Origin: Olavius algarvensis Delta 4 endosymbiont
GTDB lineage: Bacteria > Desulfobacterota > Desulfobacteria > Desulfobacterales > CAJINA01
Direction: 5' to 3'
Assembly (NCBI GenBank): GCA_905176665.1
Contig: CAJINA010000176.1
Location: 57,537 to 121,536, forward strand
Length of the DNA stretch: 64,000 nucleotides
How positions within the stretch are numbered: position 1 is the stretch's first letter; every line of letters starts with the position of its first letter. Positions 57,202 to 64,000 of this stretch are shown in pieces. A program made the translations under genes and the position numbers. The notes under the pieces were generated by a model. The model was not told the origin of the DNA, searched no databases, and saw nothing but the letters and a program-made list of their open reading frames with translations.

Positions 57202-58794
57202 ATGTCCAGTGCCACCAGCCGCAATCTCAGCATCACGGCCCCGGTTTCGGGAGACTTCGAGACCATTTTGACCCCGGCAGCCCTTGACTTTATTGCCGAC
57301 CTATGTGCCCGGTTTGATGGCCGGCGGCAGGAACTACTTGCGCGCCGTCAGTCGGTGCAGGCCGATATCGATCAGGGCAAGCTGCCCGATTTTCTGCCGG
57401 AGACGAAACACATCCGGGACGGAGACTGGCGTATCGCCCCGGTGCCGGCGGACCTGCAGGACCGCCGGGTGGAAATTACCGGGCCGGTGGATCGCAAAAT
57501 GGTTATCAATGCCTTGAATTCCGGTGCATCCACCTATATGGCCGATTTTGAGGACAGTCATGCCCCCACCTGGGAAAACACCCTCCAGGGGCAGATCAAC
57601 CTGCGGGATGCGGTCAACCGTACCATTGACTTTAAGAGCCCGGCGGGAAAAACTTACCGTCTTAACGATCAGACCGCGACCTTGATCGTACGGCCGCGGG
57701 GTTGGCATCTGGATGAAAAACATGTCCTGCTGGACGAGCGCCCGATTTCAGGTAGCCTGTTCGACTTCGGCCTCTTCTTCTTTCACAATGCCCAGAATCT
57801 GATCGACCGGGGCAGCGGCCCCTATTTCTACCTGCCGAAAATGGAAAGCCACCTGGAAGCTGCCCTTTGGAACGAGGTGTTCGTCGCTGCCCAACTGGCC
57901 CTGGGGATACCAGTTGGCACCATTAAAGCAACGGTATTGATCGAAACGATATTGGCTGCTTTTGAGATGGACGAGATCCTCCATGAACTCAGGGAACACA
58001 TGGCCGGGCTGAACTGCGGCCGCTGGGATTACATATTCAGCTTCATCAAGCGCTTCAAGAATGTGCCCGGTTACCTTTTTCCCGACCGCGCCCAGATCAC
58101 CATGACGCGTCATTGCATGCATTCCTATTCCCTGCTGGCCATCAAGACCTGCCACCGCCGGGGCGCACACGCCATCGGCGGCATGGCGGCCCAGATCCCC
58201 ATCAAGGATGATCCGGAGCGCAATGCGGCCGCTCTGGAGAAAGTGCGGGAGGACAAAACCCGGGAGGTAACCGATGGCCATGACGGCACCTGGGTGGCCC
58301 ACCCGGGTCTGGTGGCCCTTGCCCGCGATGAATTCGACAAGCAGATGCCCGGCGCGAACCAGATCGACCGGTTGCGGGGTGACGTCCAGGTGACAGCCCA
58401 GGACCTGCTGCGCTTGCCGGCCGGCACGATCACCGAAGAGGGGCTGCGTACCAATATTAGTGTCGGGATCAGCTACATGGCCAACTGGCTTTCCGGGTCG
58501 GGTTGTGTGCCGCTCAACAGCCTCATGGAAGACGCAGCCACCGCTGAAATATCCCGGGCCCAATTGTGGCAATGGGTGCACTACCCGGACAGCCGCCTTA
58601 CCGATGGACGTGCCATCGACCTGGATCTGTACCAAGCCTTCCAGGCGGAAGAGGTTGCCAAAATTGAAGAAGCCGTGGGCGCCGACGCGTTTGCAACGGG
58701 ACACTATGCACAGGCGGCAAAGATGTTCGACGACATTATCACGAGCGACGACCTATCCGAGTTTCTAACCCTGGCCGCCTATGCCGAACTGTAG
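57202..58794 (+). CDS. aceB: Malate synthase A
   Basis: A 530-residue malate synthase of the A type. The ATG at 57202 is chosen since AGGAGG (57191-57196) precedes it; the frame is open upstream. Seen are MADFEDSHAPTW (about residue 111), RPRGWHLDEKHVL (catalytic Arg), YFYLPKMESHLEAALWNEVF (metal-binding Glu), LNCGRWDYIFSFIK and RGAHAIGGMAAQIP. It condenses glyoxylate and acetyl-CoA to malate. Between aceK and aceA, it forms the glyoxylate operon. Confidence 0.95.
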   Translation: MSSATSRNLSITAPVSGDFETILTPAALDFIADLCARFDGRRQELLARRQSVQADIDQGKLPDFLPETKHIRDGDWRIAPVPADLQDRRVEITGPVDRKMVINALNSGASTYMADFEDSHAPTWENTLQGQINLRDAVNRTIDFKSPAGKTYRLNDQTATLIVRPRGWHLDEKHVLLDERPISGSLFDFGLFFFHNAQNLIDRGSGPYFYLPKMESHLEAALWNEVFVAAQLALGIPVGTIKATVLIETILAAFEMDEILHELREHMAGLNCGRWDYIFSFIKRFKNVPGYLFPDRAQITMTRHCMHSYSLLAIKTCHRRGAHAIGGMAAQIPIKDDPERNAAALEKVREDKTREVTDGHDGTWVAHPGLVALARDEFDKQMPGANQIDRLRGDVQVTAQDLLRLPAGTITEEGLRTNISVGISYMANWLSGSGCVPLNSLMEDAATAEISRAQLWQWVHYPDSRLTDGRAIDLDLYQAFQAEEVAKIEEAVGADAFATGHYAQAAKMFDDIITSDDLSEFLTLAAYAEL

Positions 58795-58906
58795 CTTGCG
58801 CAATGTGTTCGAATTGAATATCGGGAACCCGCCATGCTGTTTCCCGACAAGATATCGCAACTAAACCTGTTTGAAACGCGAAAGGCAGTATTGAGAGGGA
58901 GGCTCT

Positions 58907-60244
58907 ATGAAGACAATCGAAGAAAAAGCCGAGGAGATATGCGCCCGGCTGTCCTGCCATGAAGTTGTCATTGGCGAGCAGAATGAACTCGAGGAAAGTT
59001 GGGCCAAGGATCCGCGCTGGGACGGCATTGTACGGCCCTACAGTGCCGAAGAGGTGCTTAAATTGCGCGGGAATCTGGCCATTGAGTATACCCTTGCCAA
59101 GGTGGGTGCCAAGCGGCTTTGGCACCTGATAAAAAATGAAGACTATGTGGCCGCCCTGGGCGCGTTGACCGGCAATCAGGCGGTGCAGCAGGTGGAAGCC
59201 GGTCTGAAGGCCATCTACCTCAGCGGCTGGCAGGTGGCGGCCGATGCCAACCTGGCCGGTGAGATGTATCCCGACCAGAGCCTGTATCCTGCCAACAGTG
59301 TGCCGGCGGTTGCCAGCCGCATCAACCGAGCCCTGCGGCGTGCGGACCAGATCCAGGTCCTGGACGGGCGCAAGAGCGGTCCTTACTGGTTCGCGCCCAT
59401 CGTGGCCGACGCGGAAGCCGGTTTCGGCGGTCCGCTCAACGCCTTTGAACTGATGAAGATGATGATCGAGGCCGGCGCCGCCGGGGTGCATTTCGAAGAC
59501 CAGTTATCCTCCGCCAAAAAATGCGGTCATATGGGCGGTAAGGTCCTGGTACCCACTTTCGAGGCTGTGACCAAGCTCGTCGCTGCCCGTCTGGCTGCAG
59601 ATGTCTGCGGGGTGCCCACTATCCTCATCGCCCGTACCGATGCCGATTCGGCCAAACTGTTGACCAGTGATTTTGACGAGCGTGACAAGCCGTTCGTTCT
59701 GGATACCGAGCGTTCCAGTGAAGGCTTTTTCTATATCCAAAGCGGGGTTGAATCCGCCATTGCTCGTGGGCTGGCTTATGCGCCGTATGCCGACATGGTC
59801 TGGTGTGAGACCTCCAAGCCCGACCTGGAGCAGGCCAAGGTCTTTGCTGAAGGCATTCATGCCAGGTACCCGGGCAAAATGTTGGCCTACAACTGTTCGC
59901 CTTCTTTCAATTGGAAGGGCAATCTCGATGATGCCACCATCGCCAAATTCCAGCGTGAGCTGGGAGCCATGGGTTACAAGTTCCAGTTCGTGACCCTGGC
60001 CGGCTTCCACGCCCTGAACCTGGGCATGTTCGAATTGGCCGCCAGCTACCGGGATGAAGGCATGCTGGCCTATTCGCGCTTCCAGGAAGAGGAGTTCCGG
60101 TTCGGCAAAGAGGACGGTTACATGGCCACCACCCACCAGAAATTCGTGGGGGCCGGTTACTTTGACCGCCTGATGGATGCCATGACCAGCGGGCAGAGTT
60201 CGGTGGGCGCCCTGGATGGTTCCACGGAGGAAGACCAGTTCTGA
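58907..60244 (+). CDS. aceA: Isocitrate lyase
   Basis: A 445-residue isocitrate lyase, cleaving isocitrate into glyoxylate and succinate. The catalytic signature is [12 protein letters not shown] with Cys206. Metal and substrate motifs include [29 protein letters not shown] and [23 protein letters not shown] upstream of the ATG is a good ribosome-binding site. With aceB it lets the cell grow on acetate or fatty acids. Confidence 0.96.
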   Translation: MKTIEEKAEEICARLSCHEVVIGEQNELEESWAKDPRWDGIVRPYSAEEVLKLRGNLAIEYTLAKVGAKRLWHLIKNEDYVAALGALTGNQAVQQVEAGLKAIYLSGWQVAADANLAGEMYPDQSLYPANSVPAVASRINRALRRADQIQVLDGRKSGPYWFAPIVADAEAGFGGPLNAFELMKMMIEAGAAGVHFEDQLSSAKKCGHMGGKVLVPTFEAVTKLVAARLAADVCGVPTILIARTDADSAKLLTSDFDERDKPFVLDTERSSEGFFYIQSGVESAIARGLAYAPYADMVWCETSKPDLEQAKVFAEGIHARYPGKMLAYNCSPSFNWKGNLDDATIAKFQRELGAMGYKFQFVTLAGFHALNLGMFELAASYRDEGMLAYSRFQEEEFRFGKEDGYMATTHQKFVGAGYFDRLMDAMTSGQSSVGALDGSTEEDQF

Positions 60245-60268
60245 GTTGTTGATGGAGAAAATTTGCGG

Positions 60269-60344
60269 TGGTGCCCCCGGCAGGATTCGAACCTGCGGCA
60301 CACGGATTAGGAATCCGATGCTCTATCCCCTGAGCTACGGGGGC
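60269..60344 (-). tRNA. tRNA-Arg (CCT)
   Basis: A 76-nt cloverleaf on the minus strand with encoded CCA. The acceptor stem is GCCCCCG / CGGGGGC, the D-arm is AGCTCAGGGGATAGAGC, the anticodon loop TTCCTAA gives CCT (Arg, AGG codons) and the T-arm has GGTTCGAATCC. Confidence 0.95.
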
Positions 60345-60488
60345 ATTGCGGTTATGCGACCGGATATCCGGTTGATAAGGTGCACCAGCCTTACACCAAT
60401 TCCCATTTGTTGACAAGCCATTTCAAGCAACGCCACAGCCCCTGTTGATGCAGTCTGGACGGCCTCCCCTGCGTACTATTTTCAAGAA

Positions 60489-60767
60489 TTGATGGACACT
60501 GCGGGCTTGGTCTGCGGCGGGCTGTCTGGTGCGGTCTGTCATGAAATGAATCAGCCCCTGATGGCCATCGCCGGGTTTGTCGACCTTTGCAAGCTGGGAA
60601 TGAACCCTGAAGATCCCGCCGATGACAAGCTGGAAAAGATCGCCCAGGAGGAGGAGCGCCTGGACGAATTCACCCGGCGCCTCATGCAGATTGCCCGCTA
60701 TGAAACCAAGAAATGCATGGATATCGATATCATCGATATGGAGCGCTCAGCATCCCCTGAACTTTAA
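60489..60767 (+). CDS. Orphan HisKA (DHp) domain protein without ATPase domain
   Basis: A 92-residue protein that starts at TTG 60489 or ATG 60492, without a clear ribosome-binding site. Most of it is a histidine-kinase dimerisation domain: GGLSGAVCHEMNQPLMAIAG with the phospho-accepting His18 in an H-box, then a second helix (LEKIAQEEERLDEFTRRLMQ). No HATPase domain or sensor follows. It may be a phosphotransfer protein, an inhibitor of a kinase, or a remnant. The frame is open for another 25 codons upstream with kinase-like sequence, which favours a remnant or a non-ATG start. Confidence 0.6.
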   Translation: MMDTAGLVCGGLSGAVCHEMNQPLMAIAGFVDLCKLGMNPEDPADDKLEKIAQEEERLDEFTRRLMQIARYETKKCMDIDIIDMERSASPEL

Positions 60768-60873
60768 ATGAAGCTAGCTGGTTCCGGCCCCTATATCCCC
60801 AATTTTTAACCAGCATTACTGTGTTTCGATAGACAGCTTGCAGGCGGACGCTGTGGTCGGTGAGGTGGATGCT

Positions 60874-62715
60874 TCAGTCGACGTAAAGTGTCTGCCCCGG
60901 GAATATCATGGTACGGGGCGTCAACTGGTTGATCTTTAGAAAATGTTTCAGATCCATGTTGTGCAGTTGGGCGATCTTAAAGGGGCTGTCCCCGTATTTG
61001 ACTTTGTACGCCTTTAGACCCGCCTTGGAAGCCGGCTGGGGTGATTTACCGGGGATTTTCAGAACCTGCCCGATGGAAAGGTAAGGGCCCTGCAGGCCGT
61101 TGAGTTGCTGTATTTCACGTGTGGTGGTGCCGTACCGCTTGGCGATTATCCAGAGCGAATCTCCACTTTTGACCACATGCCGGGACGGCACGGGGCCGCT
61201 TACCTTTGCGGGTGATTTTGCCGGCGTGCGGGTTACGACGACACCTCTGGTCGGAATCTTAAGCTTTTTCCCGGCCCGGATGAAATGGCTCCGGCGAATA
61301 TTGTTGGCCCGCATGATTTTGCTGACGCTGGTACGGTAACGACGCGCAATCACGGAGAGGCTTTCACCCGGTCTGACCCGGTGATAGACATACGCGGGTT
61401 GCGGACGGGAAGTGATCGGCAGCGTGTTGATTTTGGTGAGCAGAAGATTCCCCTTGCCGGTCGGAACCCGGAGCGTATAGGACTCGTCCGGGGTTATCTT
61501 GTAGCGAAGCTCCGGGTTCAGGACTTTCAACTGCTTGTAATTGCTTCCAATCGCACTGGCCACATCTTTCAGGTGCACGCGTCGCGTGAACTGGACCGTA
61601 TCATATTCCAAGGGCGGATCAGCCACCAGTCCGGTCATCCCATATTTTTCCGGATCCTGCAGGATGTGCAAGGTTGCCAGAAACCGCGGTACATAGCGGG
61701 CGGTTTCCAGGGGCAGGCGGATGTAGAGGTCCCAGAAATTATCCAGGTAATTGACGTTCTGGGTCCGAATCACCCGCAGAACGCGCCCCTCGCCGCAGTT
61801 GTAGGCGGCCAGGACCGTGGTCCAGTCACCGAAGATCTGATGCAGTTCCTTCAGGTAAGCCACGGCCGCCCGGGTGGATTTTGCCGGGTCGAGGCGTTCA
61901 TCCAGATAGGTGGTGCGTTTGAGCCCGAACTTGTAACCGGTCGACGGAATGAACTGCCAGAGTCCCAAGGCCCGGGCCTTGGACAGGGCGTGCGACTTGA
62001 AGCCGCTCTCGATCAGGGGCAGCCAGGAAAGCTCGGTAGGCAGCCCGGCTTCCTGCAGGGCCGCCACAATGGCTGGTCGATACATTCCGGAGCGGCGGTA
62101 GGACTCTATGAAGAACTTTCTTTCACCGTTGGTAAAGCGTTTGATTTCGGCTTGGATATGGCGATTCATATCCATGGGAATGGCTTTGTGATTGCCATTG
62201 ACCACGATGTGCCGCGAGGCATATATTTCCAGGATTCGTTTGGAGATGAGAAACCGCAGGTCTTCCTTCTGCTGGATCAGCTTGGGGTTTCCGGCCGTAT
62301 CCACATCCAGGACCAGAGAGTACGCTTTATCCAATGCTTCCAGGGCGTTGTCGAGCTCTCCCGCCTGCCAGAATTCATGGGAAGCCCGGATAAAATCCAG
62401 GGCTTCATCCAGGGCGATTTCAATTTTTTTACCGTCATCAGCCACTTTGCCGTTGGCCGGAGTACCGTTTTCCGTCAGGGTGGCCTCGGTGTCGATTGCT
62501 TCGGGTAATTCCGCCGGCTGGTCAGGTTCGGTTGCAGCCGGGGCCGATTCATCCTTTTGAACGGTCTCAACCGGAGATCCTGGCGCCTCCGGTTCCTCGG
62601 CCTGGATCGGGGGCTGGGTGTTATTGGGGAGGTTGCTTTTTATAACTGTCTGATTACAACCGTAAAACAATGGGAGTACAATCAGGAGCAGGATCAATCT
62701 GAACAGGTTTGCCAC
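60874..62715 (-). CDS. Lipoprotein lytic transglycosylase with three LysM domains (MltD-like)
   Basis: A 613-residue murein hydrolase. GTG 62715 is preferred, with AAGGAA 7 bases upstream, because it puts a lipoprotein signal at the N-terminus (LFRLILLLIVLPLFYGC). The SLT domain, about residues 205-340, has the catalytic Glu in SWLPLIESGFKSHA, then ALGLWQFIPSTGYKFGL. Three LysM modules close the protein: VRPGESLSVIARRYRTS, VKSGDSLWIIAKRYGTT and VKYGDSPFKIAQLHNMD. It should cut peptidoglycan glycan strands from the outer-membrane inner face. Confidence 0.92.
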   Translation of the reverse strand: MANLFRLILLLIVLPLFYGCNQTVIKSNLPNNTQPPIQAEEPEAPGSPVETVQKDESAPAATEPDQPAELPEAIDTEATLTENGTPANGKVADDGKKIEIALDEALDFIRASHEFWQAGELDNALEALDKAYSLVLDVDTAGNPKLIQQKEDLRFLISKRILEIYASRHIVVNGNHKAIPMDMNRHIQAEIKRFTNGERKFFIESYRRSGMYRPAIVAALQEAGLPTELSWLPLIESGFKSHALSKARALGLWQFIPSTGYKFGLKRTTYLDERLDPAKSTRAAVAYLKELHQIFGDWTTVLAAYNCGEGRVLRVIRTQNVNYLDNFWDLYIRLPLETARYVPRFLATLHILQDPEKYGMTGLVADPPLEYDTVQFTRRVHLKDVASAIGSNYKQLKVLNPELRYKITPDESYTLRVPTGKGNLLLTKINTLPITSRPQPAYVYHRVRPGESLSVIARRYRTSVSKIMRANNIRRSHFIRAGKKLKIPTRGVVVTRTPAKSPAKVSGPVPSRHVVKSGDSLWIIAKRYGTTTREIQQLNGLQGPYLSIGQVLKIPGKSPQPASKAGLKAYKVKYGDSPFKIAQLHNMDLKHFLKINQLTPRTMIFPGQTLYVD

Positions 62716-62781
62716 GTAGGGTTCCTTATGCCAACAAGTTTTTATCAGGGCTGCAGCGTGGACATTGAATTTGTTCTCCGA

Positions 62782-62809
62782 ATTACACAACCCCGCTTGC
62801 GATTGTCAA
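62782..62809 (-). promoter_or_regulatory. Promoter of the MltD-like gene
   Basis: On the minus strand a perfect TTGACA (62804-62809), a 16-base spacer and TGTAAT (62782-62787), about 65 bases before the GTG start. The gap 62716-63137 contains nothing else besides the tRNA promoter. Confidence 0.6.
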
Positions 62810-63035
62810 GAGATATATAAATTCCTATCGGCGATCTTGCCATAACCTTTAAGGATGCTTATTTAAAGATGCTCATTGGATACGATAAGCGGCGGGGGAT
62901 GGTCGGCCGGGCGGCTAACGCAACGCTCCCGGCTTAATTTTCGCCGGTCAAGCCGGACAGCCACGGGTTACCTTATTATATAAGGGCACCCGTTGCACCT
63001 GTCAGGAAAAGCTGAAAAATATGCAAAAAAACATC

Positions 63036-63066
63036 TTGACAGTCAAGGCGGGTTTTGACATATATA
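63036..63066 (+). promoter_or_regulatory. Promoter of the tRNA-tuf operon
   Basis: TTGACA at 63036-63041 with an AT-rich -10 (CATATATA, 63059-63066) 17 to 19 bases on, followed by a GC-rich stretch (AGGGCGCAGTGCCC) some 10 bases later. It lies about 75-100 bases before the first tRNA. Confidence 0.55.
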
Positions 63067-63137
63067 CGCTTTTTAGGGCGCAGTGCCCCCGGTGTTCTTT
63101 GCAGCCGTGCTTTCTGTGCTGAAAGCGGTTGCCTTGG

Positions 63138-63213
63138 GCCAGAGTAGCTCAGTTGGTAGAGCAGCTGATTTGTAATCAGCGGGTCGCGGGTTCGACTCCT
63201 GTCTCTGGCTCCA
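63138..63213 (+). tRNA. tRNA-Thr (TGT)
   Basis: A 76-nt cloverleaf with encoded CCA. Acceptor stem GCCAGAG / CTCTGGC, anticodon loop TTTGTAA (TGT), T-arm GGTTCGACTCC. It is the first of the four-tRNA cluster before tuf. Confidence 0.96.
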
Positions 63214-63226
63214 TGTATATAAATAT

Positions 63227-63311
63227 GGTGGGGTTCCCGAGTGGTCAAAGGGAACAGACTGTAAATCTGTCGGCGACGCCTTCGGAGGTTCAAATCCTCC
63301 CCCCACCACCA
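63227..63311 (+). tRNA. tRNA-Tyr (GTA)
   Basis: An 85-nt class II tRNA with a long variable arm (CGGCGACGCCTTCG) and encoded CCA. Acceptor stem GGTGGGG / CCCCACC, anticodon GTA in CTGTAAA. It lies 13 bases after the Thr tRNA. Confidence 0.96.
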
Positions 63312-63552
63312 GCCTCAATGAGAGTCGTATGTAGGAGGTTCCAGGAGGCCTTTGAAAAATGCCCAATTTTGCCTTAGTCCAACGCGGGCACGTAGTGCAG
63401 CCTTGACGGTAATCAGGCAAAAGGGGGGATTTTACAGAGGGCTCGTTACGGGGCCGCTGATTAACTACGTGGCTTCCTCTGTAAGTCTGCGCTTCTTGAG
63501 GATCTTTTGGGTCTTACCCGGTTACCCGGGCCATCGGTTTACCCAGCATTGA

Positions 63553-63628
63553 GCGGGAGTAGCTCAGTTGGAAGAGCTCCAGCCTTCCAAGCTGGAGGTC
63601 GCGAGTTCGAACCTCGTCTCCCGCTCCA
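63553..63628 (+). tRNA. tRNA-Gly (TCC)
   Basis: A 76-nt cloverleaf with encoded CCA. Acceptor stem GCGGGAG / CTCCCGC, anticodon loop CTTCCAA (TCC), T-arm AGTTCGAACCT. It is separated from tRNA-Tyr by 241 bases, an unusually long spacer for this cluster; I see no gene in it. Confidence 0.96.
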
Positions 63629-63682
63629 TATTTAAAATGGGGTTCCGATGGTGTTACAATCTGGAGAACTAGGCAGCGAAAA

Positions 63683-63759
63683 GCCCACGTAGCTCAGTCG
63701 GTAGAGCGCATCCTTGGTAAGGATGAGGTTCATCGGTTCGATTCCGATCGTGGGCTCCA
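63683..63759 (+). tRNA. tRNA-Thr (GGT)
   Basis: A 77-nt tRNA with encoded CCA. Acceptor stem GCCCACG / CGTGGGC, anticodon loop TTGGTAA (GGT), T-arm GGTTCGATTCC. Last tRNA before tuf, as in the E. coli thrU-tyrU-glyT-thrT-tufB cluster. Confidence 0.96.
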
Positions 63760-63882
63760 GCTTATGATTCCGGGGCCTGAAAGAGAAATTGCATTTTACG
63801 ACTATTACAGGTTTAACGCGCCAGGCCGGATAACATGAAGTGCTCTATTGCATTTATGTGACATTGTGAGCCGTGCGGATAG

Positions 63883-64000
<118 letters not shown>

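Noticed and set aside
57748..59491. Long antisense frames across aceB and aceA
   Set aside because: Both sense genes are complete enzymes; the antisense frames follow from codon bias.

Overview
The window looks like chromosomal DNA of a GC-rich, Gram-negative deltaproteobacterium, most likely Desulfobacterota (Desulfobacteria). Pointers are the class III PHA synthase pair phaC/phaE, CHASE2-linked kinases and cyclases, a DUF4139 protein, and housekeeping genes of deltaproteobacterial type (gyrA, gpsA, radC, pgk). The genus is inference only. There is no phage, IS element, CRISPR array or rRNA.

Layout. 1-12.3 kb is a plus-strand housekeeping run: end of der, rarA, a DHH phosphoesterase, a thiolase, an AI-2E-type exporter, gyrA, gpsA, radC and pgk. 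12.4-28.0 kb is a cell-surface/glycan region. It holds a fused GT2-GT4 glycosyltransferase, a TMTC-like TPR membrane protein, a FecR protein with a barrel-like tail beside a Slam/DUF560-like outer-membrane protein, a flavin amine-oxidase/UGM-like enzyme with a membrane tail, a FemAB-like protein, a methyltransferase and another GT2. 28.0-34.7 kb is a minus-strand signalling operon: CHASE2-adenylate cyclase (frameshifted), CHASE2-Ser/Thr kinase, PP2C phosphatase and FHA protein, closed by a terminator.

35.1-44.9 kb carries PBP1A, a His-rich small protein, a DUF4139 protein, an extremely AT-rich island, a U32 peptidase-like protein behind rfbA-rfbC-rfbD, and a chromosomal parA with a ribbon-helix-helix partner and a three-box operator. 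45.3-54.9 kb is a PHA region: DUF3141-TerB protein, phaR, phasin-like protein, a synthase-like protein, a coiled-coil protein, MaoC hydratase, GAF protein, phaC and phaE. 55.3-60.2 kb is the glyoxylate shunt, aceK (interrupted by an in-frame TGA), aceB and aceA. The end has an orphan HisKA domain protein, a LysM lytic transglycosylase, and the conserved tRNA cluster Thr-Tyr-Gly-Thr followed by tuf.

Most unusual: (1) a dispersed, imperfect intergenic repeat with a conserved box followed by nested stems whose sequences differ between copies while pairing is kept (about 3.4, 50.9 and 51.65 kb, with a partial copy before pgk); (2) a FecR-barrel protein next to a Slam-like protein that seems to start at CTG, resembling a type XI secretion pair; (3) two genes broken exactly at poly-C tracts; (4) a membrane domain present both as the tail of an oxidoreductase and as the separate gene behind it; (5) an otherwise complete aceK with one TGA.
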